A stretch of DNA of 64,000 bases. Source: Paenibacillus plantarum. GTDB taxonomy: Bacteria; Bacillota; Bacilli; Paenibacillales; NBRC-103111. A program made the translations under genes and the position numbers. The notes beneath the pieces are model-generated. The model did no database searches. It saw nothing but the letters and a program-made list of their open reading frames with translations, and had not been told where the DNA came from. The stretch is from the NCBI RefSeq assembly GCF_013141695.1, contig NZ_WHNY01000090.1, forward strand, positions 87,823 to 151,822, in the 5' to 3' direction. This document shows, one piece after another, positions 41,433 through 49,609 of the stretch. The first letter of the stretch is position 1. Each line of letters starts with the position of its first letter.

Positions 41433-42410
41433 CTAGGCCGTCCCGAAGGTGACACCTAACTCGCGCAGGCGTTTGCGGTAAGCGATGCTCAAACGATCGC
41501 ACTTCAGATGCAGCTCAGCTTGCAAATCTAGCGGCAGCAGCTCCGGCTTCTGGTTCTCAACCATGATCCGATCCTGCTCAATGAGCCTGTCTTGGAAGTG
41601 GATGAACACCTCATCAAGCTCGTCATACGCATAGTTCCTTTGCTTCAGCATGTAAGCGACGCTAGTCTGCTCCGTAACCGGCAACACCATCAGAAACAAC
41701 CGAAAGATATGATCGGATACGTCATCTCTCTTCGTAAAAGCTACACATAACGGACCGAACACCTCATATACATACCGGCTATTTACCCCGCGCCCTGTTC
41801 CATCCGCATCCGGCTGATACACGATGATTTCTTCGGAACGCAGAACGCCGTCCTCTTCCAACACGTGATAATCATTGATTTCAGCGAAATCACTATCGCC
41901 CAGCAGTCCCTCATGCACGAACATAAGGTGAGATACATCGAGGAAATTCTCAATAATGCGAGGACCTGCTGCTTGCAGGGTGTAAGGCCCCATGAATACT
42001 TCCTTGAAGCCCTCGGGCACATAGGCACTCACTTTAGGCAGAGGTCCTGCAGGTGTCCCTAGGCACACCCAGATTAGTCCATGTGCTTCTACGCAGGAGT
42101 AAACGAAAGCCTTGGCCTTCGAAGGAATGGCCTGTTCCTTCGGTAAGGAAGGAATCTTGGTACACGTACCACAGCCATTGTAAGACCAGCCATGGTACGC
42201 GCAAACCAACTCATCGCTGCTTACTTTCCCCAATGAGAGCGGCACACCGCGATGAATACATAAGTCTTTGAACGCGTGGACGCCTTGCATGGTGCGGAAT
42301 ACCGCTACTTTTTCACCTAGTACTACAACAGCCTCCGGCTTATCCGTGAGTGCTGACGACAACAACACCGGGTGCCACTCGTGAATTAATGCGATATCTT
42401 GTATTGTCAT
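41433..42410 (-). CDS. Rieske [2Fe-2S] non-heme iron oxygenase
   Basis: A 325-aa oxygenase. N-terminal Rieske cluster: CIHRG (Cys51, His53) and CAYHGWSYNGCG (Cys70, His73). Catalytic iron motif ENFLDVSHLMFVH fits NxxDxxHx4H. Members attack aromatic or heterocyclic rings and need a reductase, which is not present nearby. It closes the xanthine dehydrogenase operon, 22 bp after the BMP lipoprotein. In Klebsiella a Rieske oxygenase (HpxD) hydroxylates hypoxanthine, so a purine substrate is possible here but not shown by the sequence. Confidence 0.85.
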   Translation of the reverse strand: MTIQDIALIHEWHPVLLSSALTDKPEAVVVLGEKVAVFRTMQGVHAFKDLCIHRGVPLSLGKVSSDELVCAYHGWSYNGCGTCTKIPSLPKEQAIPSKAKAFVYSCVEAHGLIWVCLGTPAGPLPKVSAYVPEGFKEVFMGPYTLQAAGPRIIENFLDVSHLMFVHEGLLGDSDFAEINDYHVLEEDGVLRSEEIIVYQPDADGTGRGVNSRYVYEVFGPLCVAFTKRDDVSDHIFRLFLMVLPVTEQTSVAYMLKQRNYAYDELDEVFIHFQDRLIEQDRIMVENQKPELLPLDLQAELHLKCDRLSIAYRKRLRELGVTFGTA

Positions 42411-42432
42411 CGCCAGTCACATCCTTCGTCCT

Positions 42433-43560
42433 TTATTTAGGTATGACACCTTTAATGCCCTTAACAAACCAAGTCGTGCCAAGGATTTCTTCGTCCGTCA
42501 TCTTCTTCCCGGATTCGAAGCGTGTTTTGCCATCTTGATCCACGATAGGCCCTTGGAATACTTCGAACGTACCGTTCAAAATCTCCGACTTTTTCTTCTC
42601 TACTAGCGCTTTAACATCGGCAGGCACATTTTTACCAAGCGGCGCAATGTCTGTGATGCCCTCTTTCATACTGCCGAAGTAAGCCTCTGATTTCCACGTG
42701 CCATCCATGACACTTTTCACCGTTTTCACGTAGTAAGGGCCCCAGTTCCATTTCGGGTTCGATATGTACGTATCCGGTGCGAATCTGCCCATATCGGAAT
42801 CGTTCCCGATGCCCCATACTTTGCGTTCAGCAGCCGCTTGAATGCTTGCCGGTGAATCTTGGTACGCCGCCAACACATCTACACCTTTATCCAACAAGGA
42901 AATAGCCGCTTGCTTCTCTGTAGCAGGATCAAACCATGTGTTACTCCACACCACGGAGACATCAATATCGGGATTCACACTTTGCGCACCTAACGTGAAC
43001 GCATTAATCGTATAAATAACCTCTGGAATCGGGAAGGCTCCAACATAACCCAGATGGTTGTTTTTCGTCATTTTCCCTGCAGCCATACCGACAAGGTAAG
43101 CACTTTGATATTCACGTCCCATGTACGTGCCTAGGTTTGGTGCCGTTTTGTAGCCAGTGGCGTGCAGGAATTTCACATTCGGATGCTTCGCCGCTACCGC
43201 TACCATGGGGTCCATGTACCCGAAGGAGGTTCCGAAAATAATGTCATTTTTCTGAGCCAACTCTTCGAACACTCGCTCAGCGTCAGGGCCTTCTGGAATA
43301 TTTTCAACAGTCGTCGCTTTAATCCCTAGTTCTTTCTCCATCATCAGACGACCTTGGTCATGCTCGAACGTCCATCCGCCATCCCCCGGCACACCGATAT
43401 AGACAAAAGCAACTCTGGGCAGCTTCTTCTCTGTTGTTGTTGCCGTAGAAGCAGCCGTGGTGGAAGCAGGTGCTGTTGTAGAACTTGTTGTCGTGCTCGT
43501 GGAGCAGGCACTTAAGATCAGTAGCATAATAGCAGTAATAGACAGCATGGTTTTTCGCAT
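42433..43560 (-). CDS. BMP-family nucleoside/purine-binding lipoprotein
   Basis: A 375-aa solute-binding lipoprotein: signal MRKTMLSITAIMLLILSAC with lipobox LSAC, a Ser/Thr-rich tether, then the BMP (PnrA/Med) fold: VAFVYIGVPGDGGWTFEHDQGRLMMEKELG, IIFGTSFGYMDPM and NHLGYVGAFPIPEVIYTINAFTLGAQS, with VDVLAAYQDSPASIQAA later. These bind nucleosides or related purines for NupO/P/Q-type permeases, which are encoded at 58-62 kb in this window. It lies 7 bp after the small xanthine dehydrogenase subunit gene, tying uptake to purine oxidation. Confidence 0.9.
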   Translation of the reverse strand: MRKTMLSITAIMLLILSACSTSTTTSSTTAPASTTAASTATTTEKKLPRVAFVYIGVPGDGGWTFEHDQGRLMMEKELGIKATTVENIPEGPDAERVFEELAQKNDIIFGTSFGYMDPMVAVAAKHPNVKFLHATGYKTAPNLGTYMGREYQSAYLVGMAAGKMTKNNHLGYVGAFPIPEVIYTINAFTLGAQSVNPDIDVSVVWSNTWFDPATEKQAAISLLDKGVDVLAAYQDSPASIQAAAERKVWGIGNDSDMGRFAPDTYISNPKWNWGPYYVKTVKSVMDGTWKSEAYFGSMKEGITDIAPLGKNVPADVKALVEKKKSEILNGTFEVFQGPIVDQDGKTRFESGKKMTDEEILGTTWFVKGIKGVIPK

Positions 43561-43567
43561 ATGGCTT

Positions 43568-44053
43568 CTACCCCTCTCTTTTTATGGACAATCCGCATTT
43601 CTCTACCGCTCTGAAAATCCCCTCATACCCTGTGCACCGGCATATGTTCCCGCACAGTGCTTTCTCAGCCTCAGCCCTCGTAGGAGCAGGGTTCGATTCC
43701 CACAACGCGGTTAAGGTTACAACCATGCCGGCCGTACAGTAGCCGCACTGCAATCCCCCCTCCTCTAACATTGCTTGCTGAATCGGATGCAGCTCTTCGC
43801 CTGCTGATATCCCCTCAATAGTCGTAAGCTCCTTGCCCGATGCTTGATAGGCCATCAGTAAACAGGCATTCACAGGTTGACCGTCGAGCAGAATCATGCA
43901 AGCGCCGCAGCGCCCAATCTCACAAGACACCTTGGTACCGGTCATTAACAGGTCATCCCGTAGAACGGCTGACATCCTTTTGGACGCAGGTACTGGGATC
44001 GAAACTGCTTTCCCATTAACGGAGCACTCTAGCACAAAAGATGTATTAATCAC
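43568..44053 (-). CDS. pucE: Xanthine dehydrogenase, [2Fe-2S] subunit (PucE)
   Basis: A 161-aa iron-sulfur subunit with two [2Fe-2S] clusters. The plant ferredoxin-type CEIGRCGACMILLDGQPVNAC comes first, followed by the helical-type GGLQCGYCTAGMV ... CGNICRCTGYEGI. It carries electrons from the molybdenum site to FAD. Overlaps the 3' end of pucD by 8 bp. Same order C-D-E as in B. subtilis puc. Confidence 0.94.
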   Translation of the reverse strand: MINTSFVLECSVNGKAVSIPVPASKRMSAVLRDDLLMTGTKVSCEIGRCGACMILLDGQPVNACLLMAYQASGKELTTIEGISAGEELHPIQQAMLEEGGLQCGYCTAGMVVTLTALWESNPAPTRAEAEKALCGNICRCTGYEGIFRAVEKCGLSIKREG

Positions 44054-46334
44054 TGGCCTCCACCCCTTCTAACCAATCGATGGATTGCACGATGTCTTCT
44101 GGTGATATGGGCAACTTATTTACCCAAATGCCTGTCGCTTGCCGTACTGCCGCCGTAATCGCAGGTGCTAACCCGACAGAACCGATTTCTCCAACGCCAC
44201 GAGGGCCAAATGTATCTCCCTCCGGCAGCTCTTCAATCGCTTCAACTTGAATACGAAGTGGGCTGTCGCTGAATGTGGGAACGAGGTACGTATCGAGATT
44301 ATGCCTGAGGTAACGACCTTCCTTCATCACTGCATCCTCAGTCAATGTGTAGCCCAATGCCATCACACTGCCGCCCTCAATTTGTCCAAGAAAGCCCATC
44401 GGATTAATCACAGGACCTGCGGCGATGACATGATCCGTCTGCAGCACCTTGACCCGTCCGGTCAGCATGTTCACTTCGACTTCTACGATGGCTGCCGCGT
44501 AAGAGTACAGGTAGTGCGCCCCGACCCGCCCTTCGGGCGTCGTCGGGTAGTCGAACTCCGTATGCGCGAGGATCGGCGTAGCTGCTGCCGCAGCGGCCTC
44601 CGCATACGTGACAACCGGCTCCCCCGATTCATCACCCTTGTGATGAATCCCGCCTGCGCCGGTTGCGAGCTCTGCGGCCGGAACGCCGCAGCGCAGCGAA
44701 GCCTGCTCCAGCAGCGCCAGCACGAAGGCTGGCTTCAGCCGCTGGAGCGCGCGCCACATCATCGTGGTGGCGCGTGAGGCCGTGCTCGAACCGCTGCTGG
44801 GCACGCGGTCGGTATCGCCGATGACGATGCGGATGTCATCGGCGGCGCAGCCGAAGCAGTCCTGCAGCATCAACGTGAGTGCTGCATAGAGCCCTTGGCC
44901 GAACTCCTCGAAGCCGAAGGAGGCCTGGATCTTGCCCTCCGGCGTGAGCTCGATGCGGCCGCCGGAATGATCGGGGATACCGAGGCCGAGCCCGGCACCG
45001 TGCATCACCAGCGCAGCGCCGACGCCTCGGCGCAGCCACGGCTCTTGCTCTGGCCCGCGCGCGCTGCTGGCGCGCTTCGCCCAGAGCGGCGACTCCTGCG
45101 CCTTCGCCCACACCTGGGCGGCGCCTTCGGTGGCCACGATCTGCTGGCCCATCGGGCCCGGATCGGTTGGCTGGCGCAAGTTGAGCTTGCGCAGCGCCCA
45201 CGCGTCCATGCCGAGCTTCTCGGCGAGGCGTTCGATTTGGCTCTCCACGGCAAAAATCACCTGATTGCCGCCAAAGCCCCGAAACTCACCGGATACACCG
45301 TTATTCGTGTAGACGCTCTTGCCTTCTACGTCAACATGCGGGATTGTGTAGGGACCTATCGCATGCTCGGTTGCAAAATTCAACACTTCACAGCCTAGTG
45401 TCGCGTACGCCCCTGTATCTGCAAGGATGCGAACCTGATGTGCGATCAGCTTTCCGTGTGCATCTGTGCCTGTTTTCATCGTGATCCGCATCGGATGACG
45501 TTTAATGCCGGAGATCACAGATTCACGGCGGGAATTGTGCATTTTGATCGGCTTGCCTGTCTTTCGTGCCATCAATGCACCGAAAGGCTGCACATTGAGC
45601 TCATCTTTCCCGCCAAACGAACCGCCGATTGGGCTGGAAACGACTCTGATTTGATCCTCTGGGATACCAAGGATTCGCGCTAGCTGAAAGCGATCCTTAT
45701 AGCCATGCTGAGTCGGCGAGTAAACGGTCAGCCTCCCATTATCCTCAGGGATAAAGAGACCGCCTTCCGTTTCCATATACGTGTGCATTTGCCGAGGCGT
45801 TAGATAGGTTTCTTCCACGACGTGTGCACATGTTGCGAAAACTGCGTCAATGTTCGTATCCCCATGCTGTAGAGAGGTTTGATGAAGCAAATTCCCTTCG
45901 GGATGTAGCATAATCGTCCCTGATTCCAGCGCGGTTTCTGGATCATCTACAAGTGGGAGAGGCTCATACACGACTTCAATGAGGCTTAATGCATATTCCG
46001 CTAGTTCCTCCGTATCAGCCGCAACTGATGCCAGCGCATCCCCGATATATCGAACACGATCCTGACAAAACACCGGCTGGTGAGGAAAAGCAATTCCGAA
46101 TAGGTTCAATCCCGGTACATCGTCAGCCGTTAAGACCACGCGCACGCCAGGTAACTGTTTGGCTTTGCTTGTATCGATGGAAAGAATCCAAGCATGCGGG
46201 TATTGACTCCGCAGCACTTTTCCGTGCAGCATGCTAGGCGCGGTTAAATCGGTGAGATACCGGAGCTCCCCTGTTACCTTCTCCTTGCCATCAGGTCTAA
46301 TGATCCATTTCTTCGCATTCCGATTAAGGAGCAT
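44046..46334 (-). CDS. pucD: Xanthine dehydrogenase, molybdopterin-binding subunit (PucD)
   Basis: A 762-aa molybdenum subunit oxidising hypoxanthine and xanthine to urate. Family marks: RSQYPHAWILSIDTSKA, the Mo-cofactor loops SSPIGGSFGGKDELNVQPFGALMARKTGKPIKM and SGEFRGFGGNQVIFAVESQIERLAEKLGMD, and the catalytic Glu in RGVGEIGSVGLAPAITAAVRQATG. The stretch 44600-45240 is much more GC-rich than its flanks, which produces long false frames on the other strand. Overlaps pucC by 11 bp and pucE by 8 bp. Cytosolic, needs XdhC/MobA-type maturation, encoded upstream. Confidence 0.94.
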   Translation of the reverse strand: MLLNRNAKKWIIRPDGKEKVTGELRYLTDLTAPSMLHGKVLRSQYPHAWILSIDTSKAKQLPGVRVVLTADDVPGLNLFGIAFPHQPVFCQDRVRYIGDALASVAADTEELAEYALSLIEVVYEPLPLVDDPETALESGTIMLHPEGNLLHQTSLQHGDTNIDAVFATCAHVVEETYLTPRQMHTYMETEGGLFIPEDNGRLTVYSPTQHGYKDRFQLARILGIPEDQIRVVSSPIGGSFGGKDELNVQPFGALMARKTGKPIKMHNSRRESVISGIKRHPMRITMKTGTDAHGKLIAHQVRILADTGAYATLGCEVLNFATEHAIGPYTIPHVDVEGKSVYTNNGVSGEFRGFGGNQVIFAVESQIERLAEKLGMDAWALRKLNLRQPTDPGPMGQQIVATEGAAQVWAKAQESPLWAKRASSARGPEQEPWLRRGVGAALVMHGAGLGLGIPDHSGGRIELTPEGKIQASFGFEEFGQGLYAALTLMLQDCFGCAADDIRIVIGDTDRVPSSGSSTASRATTMMWRALQRLKPAFVLALLEQASLRCGVPAAELATGAGGIHHKGDESGEPVVTYAEAAAAAATPILAHTEFDYPTTPEGRVGAHYLYSYAAAIVEVEVNMLTGRVKVLQTDHVIAAGPVINPMGFLGQIEGGSVMALGYTLTEDAVMKEGRYLRHNLDTYLVPTFSDSPLRIQVEAIEELPEGDTFGPRGVGEIGSVGLAPAITAAVRQATGIWVNKLPISPEDIVQSIDWLEGVEASD

Positions 46335-47319
46335 AGGCTCCGCCCCCTTTGCGCCAAGCTTTGAAGCACTCCGAAATGATCAAATTCGCTGCGGTCTGTT
46401 TGCGGTAATCTACCCCCGCATAATCATCTGCCACAGCGTTGAAGTCAGCCATAACCCCTTTATGGAGTATCTGTAAATTTGCCTTGGCTAACGGCTTTCC
46501 GATCATTCCCGCTTCTAGCGTTGAGAACCTCGCAGGAACCGCGTTGCCTCCGCCTGCCGCTAAGGCAATGTCGGTAACCGTCCCGTCTGCTTGGAGGAAA
46601 ATCCTGCCCGCGACGGTAACAACCGATGGCGTGAATGCCTCTCTCCGCCCAACCTTGAGGTAGAACTCATGAATAAACTCCTTTTCTTTCGCAGCAGCTA
46701 ACTGTCCATCCGTCGACTTACCATCTTCAAGGTTCTTGGCGGCGATCTCCGTACTGTCCCTACTTTCCAATCCCGCCGTTGTCTGCACAATAATCCCCGT
46801 CATAATCTCGTCAGAGGCCCCTTGTGGAGCAGCCAGCCAATCCTTCAACGCAATCATTCGCTCGTTCTGTCCATCTGTACACATGATCTGTGCATCCATC
46901 ACAAGCAGTGCGGGAATCAGATCCCCTGTACGTGTCATCACATTGCCTCCGATTGAGGCTAAGTTCCGAATCGACGGGGCTGCAATCTCCGAACAGGCTT
47001 GCACGAGAAGTCCGCATTTCTGCTGAACCAGCTCATTTTTCATCAAATCTGCAATGCTTAGGGCAGGGCCTATATGAACTTGACCTTCGGAATTAACCGT
47101 TAATCCCGAGAGGACAAGAATTCGTCCAAGACTAATGAAATGCTGCGGCATCGGGGCTAGCCCATTTTCCCAGCGCGTGCGAAGCCAAGTACCTCCAGCA
47201 ACAAGAACAGCATCTTTGCCCCATTTATGCTTCAATTGAATCGCTTCCTCCACACTTGTTGGCTGCCATACGGAAGGCTGCTGCTCGGGCAGCTGATGCA
47301 TCGGAACTGACATATTCAA
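46324..47319 (-). CDS. pucC: Xanthine dehydrogenase, FAD-binding subunit (PucC)
   Basis: A 331-aa FAD subunit of the CO dehydrogenase flavoprotein type. VEEAIQLKHKWGKDAVLVAGGTWLRTRWENG and CSEIAAPSIRNLASIGGNVMTRTGDLIPALLVMDAQI give the two FAD-binding loops. The C-terminal domain has AAGGGNAVPARFSTLEAGMIGKPL. First gene of the pucCDE-BMP-Rieske operon, with a promoter about 300 bp upstream. A Lys/Glu-rich insert (about residues 195-215) separates the two halves. Confidence 0.93.
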   Translation of the reverse strand: MNMSVPMHQLPEQQPSVWQPTSVEEAIQLKHKWGKDAVLVAGGTWLRTRWENGLAPMPQHFISLGRILVLSGLTVNSEGQVHIGPALSIADLMKNELVQQKCGLLVQACSEIAAPSIRNLASIGGNVMTRTGDLIPALLVMDAQIMCTDGQNERMIALKDWLAAPQGASDEIMTGIIVQTTAGLESRDSTEIAAKNLEDGKSTDGQLAAAKEKEFIHEFYLKVGRREAFTPSVVTVAGRIFLQADGTVTDIALAAGGGNAVPARFSTLEAGMIGKPLAKANLQILHKGVMADFNAVADDYAGVDYRKQTAANLIISECFKAWRKGGGAYAP

Positions 47320-47427
47320 CCCTCCTCAGAGATTCTGAATGACCACGTGCTCGTTATGCGTTCTGAGTTTACCGCGAGAAGCCGGCTTGCTGCGTAGTTA
47401 GCGTGTTCGTTGCGTTGCGCGCCATCT

Positions 47428-47501
47428 AACGGAATCTGGTTCCCCTATTTGGGCGAAATCCGCCATTTCCAAAAAGTTGCGGAACGTCGTTCCGTTTCGA
47501 T
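47428..47501. repeat. GGAAC-type two-unit inverted repeat
   Basis: Units ACGGAATCTGGTTCCC and GCGGAACGTCGTTCCG start 50 bp apart. The second, with its AAAGTT left flank and TTTCG right flank, matches 27107-27131 with three differences. A likely member of a second interspersed repeat family. Confidence 0.65.
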
Positions 47502-47615
47502 GAGCCCACTTCCGGTAGCGCCTACCTTTTTCGTTTCTGCTTCTTCGTCTTTCACTTTACTTCTTCGCATTCCCCAACGTTCTTCCATCTCAATCGTTCT
47601 GATAAATTAGATCTA

Positions 47616-47645
47616 CTATAAACAATATTCGAATTTAACGTCAAC
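47616..47645 (-). promoter_or_regulatory. SigA-type promoter of pucC operon
   Basis: TTGACG, 18-bp spacer, TATAGT on the minus strand. The same hexamers appear at the nup and sulfur-operon promoters. Gives a leader of about 290 nt before pucC. Confidence 0.72.
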
Positions 47646-47743
47646 TAACATAACATCATTTTGTTTTTTTATATAAAAAAATAGCGCATCATTCGTATCA
47701 ATGCACTCCACGGCTAATTACATGTCATATAATCTAACTTATT

Positions 47744-48433
47744 TCACGACTTGTAGATCGTTTTTGCCTCTTCATATTGCTGGGGGGTATCAATATCCAT
47801 AAATGTCAGCGCTGCTGCCTCAACAATCTGCCCGCGAAATGCTGGCAAATGAAACAGTGCCCGCGCGCCAGCATCGCCTTCCAACGAAGCGATAGCTGAC
47901 CACATTCTGCTCCCCAGAATGACTGGTGGCTTCGGGATCCCCTGATCACCACTAGCAACATAATCGTAGTCCGCATCCGCCTTGTAAGCATCAATCAGCT
48001 CATCCAACATAGCTTCCTCAATGAATGGCTGATCAGCCAGCATAACCATCGCACCATCAGCCGCCAGCTCCTCTGCCACTTGAATACCTGTGCGAAGCGA
48101 GTGAGCCATACCAAGACCAGCATCCCTGCACACCACCGTGCGGCATCTGCCACTCGCGAGCTGACCACGAGCCTCTTCCGGCAACCATGCCAGCGTATCC
48201 CCTTCCTGTACAACGACAATCACCTGCTCTAACTCCGCACAGGCAAGTGCCTTCAACAGCGCTATACCTCCAAGGCTGACGCCCACAGCCAACTCAAGGG
48301 ACTGCTTCGCAGTCCCCATACGCCGACTACTTCCAGCCGCCAAGTAGACGCCAACGATTTTTTTCTTCCCTAGTTCCACCATATTCTCCGGTTTCGCCTT
48401 CTTCCTTAGTTCCACCATCTTCTCTTGTTTCAT
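47744..48433 (-). CDS. pucB: MobA-like nucleotidyltransferase (PucB/MocA type)
   Basis: A 229-aa NTP-transferase: GVYLAAGSSRRMGTAKQSLELAVG (nucleotide loop), VIVVVQEGDTLAW, GMAHSLRTGIQVAEEL and MVMLADQPFIEEAMLDELI. Members make the dinucleotide form of the Mo cofactor for xanthine dehydrogenase. The N-terminus before KIVGVYLAAG is unusual: EKMVELRKKAKP is followed by ENMVELGKK, a 12-residue tandem duplication. Its DNA copies (26 bp, 2 mismatches) each contain an ATG. The first ATG after GGGTGGAG was taken as the start, 23 bp after the xdhC gene, but a later start is possible. Confidence 0.85.
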   Translation of the reverse strand: MKQEKMVELRKKAKPENMVELGKKKIVGVYLAAGSSRRMGTAKQSLELAVGVSLGGIALLKALACAELEQVIVVVQEGDTLAWLPEEARGQLASGRCRTVVCRDAGLGMAHSLRTGIQVAEELAADGAMVMLADQPFIEEAMLDELIDAYKADADYDYVASGDQGIPKPPVILGSRMWSAIASLEGDAGARALFHLPAFRGQIVEAAALTFMDIDTPQQYEEAKTIYKS

Positions 48434-48456
48434 CAGCTCCACCCTCTCCCCCGACT

Positions 48457-49473
48457 TCACCACGAGCAGAAGCTTTGAACATCCCGTCCATGAGTTAGAG
48501 ATGATGACCATACACCCGCTCCATATTTGCTCCGTTTGATCGCAATCAGCTCAGCCGCAATGCTAATCGCGTTCTCGAACGCGCCTTCCGAGCCGATGTT
48601 TAAGCCAATTGGCGCATGCAGCCAGTCTGGGCGCTCGAAACCTTCCAGCATTTTCTCCGTACGCTCCTTGGAGCCCATAATGCCCAGATAGTGTAAGTTA
48701 TAAGCCATAACACCCCTGAAGAAGGCGGTGTCCTTCTCGAACTGATGACTCATGATCACGACGTAGTCTCGCTCATTCAGCGTAAGCTTTTCGACTAACG
48801 TTTCTGGAAAAGCAACCATCGTCTCTACCCCTGGGAACCGCTCTGCGTTGCAGAACGATTCACGCCAATCCGCGACCACCACGCGAAAGCCGCTGCTTGC
48901 TGCCATTTGTACGAGCGGAACCGCATCAGGATTTGCACCGAACACAATGACTCTTGGCTTTGGCATAAACAGCGTACGCGTCGCTAAGCGAAACGGCTCT
49001 CTAACAGCTGAAGCTGCAGAACCCCACTCTTCCTCAACACCTGATCCTCGCAACGCGTAACTAATATCCGAATACCCATCGGTATAGGTGCGAATGAGCT
49101 CCACGGCCTCACCGTGATCCAATCTGTCTTTTACGACTAACAGGTTAACCAACAGCTCTCCAGCTAGTGGCTCAAGCAAAATACGGATTAACCCGCCGCA
49201 CCCAATCGTCTCCCCCCAACCAAAGTCATCGGCTGGCCTCATGTCGTATTCGACCATTTGCGGTTTATGCGATTCCCACACGCCTGGCACGTAAGCAGCG
49301 AGATCACCTTCCAAACACCCTGGAGAAATACTCCCTAACGTGCTTCCATCTGCCATTAACAGCATGAGGGCACCTTGCTTGCGATAAGCGTGACCTTCCA
49401 CATGAATCACTGTTGCTAATACACGAGCTCCCGCATTATTTTCCACAGCTTGCAAAATGTCATAGGCCTCCAT
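48457..49473 (-). CDS. pucA: XdhC-family Mo-cofactor insertion protein (PucA)
   Basis: A 338-aa XdhC/CoxI protein that handles and inserts the sulfurated Mo cofactor into xanthine dehydrogenase. N-terminal GARVLATVIHVEGHAYRKQGALMLLMADGSTLGSISPGCLEGDLA; a Rossmann-like C-terminal half with RVIVFGANPDAVPLVQMAASSGFRVVVADWRESF, YVVIMSHQFEKDTAFFRGVM and LGIMGSKERTEKMLEGF. AAGGAGCG lies before the ATG. It follows the GGT-like gene by 136 bp and precedes the MobA-like gene, forming a maturation pair. Confidence 0.92.
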   Translation of the reverse strand: MEAYDILQAVENNAGARVLATVIHVEGHAYRKQGALMLLMADGSTLGSISPGCLEGDLAAYVPGVWESHKPQMVEYDMRPADDFGWGETIGCGGLIRILLEPLAGELLVNLLVVKDRLDHGEAVELIRTYTDGYSDISYALRGSGVEEEWGSAASAVREPFRLATRTLFMPKPRVIVFGANPDAVPLVQMAASSGFRVVVADWRESFCNAERFPGVETMVAFPETLVEKLTLNERDYVVIMSHQFEKDTAFFRGVMAYNLHYLGIMGSKERTEKMLEGFERPDWLHAPIGLNIGSEGAFENAISIAAELIAIKRSKYGAGVWSSSLTHGRDVQSFCSW

Positions 49474-49609
49474 CGCTCATCGCTCCTTCTTTTTTATGTT
49501 ACGCATGAGTTATGCAGTTGAAAATAAATGCTAGATGATGAACCCCTGCCCCATACAAAGCGGCGTTGCGCTCATAAACAACCCATATAATGCCTCAGAG
49601 GAAGCTCTG

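Larger units (their letters stand above)
47320..47743. other. Leader/promoter region of pucC with GGAAC repeats
   Basis: 424 bp. A promoter lies at 47616-47645, leaving a leader of about 300 nt. In the leader two GGAA-N-TTCC palindromic units (47428-47443 and 47479-47497) sit 50 bp apart; the second is shared with 27104-27131. No gene seen. Confidence 0.8.

Noticed and set aside
44836..45398. Long frames overlapping pucD on both strands
   Set aside because: They are Arg/Ala-rich shadows of the GC-rich block in pucD; the pucD frame contains the conserved Mo-cofactor motifs.
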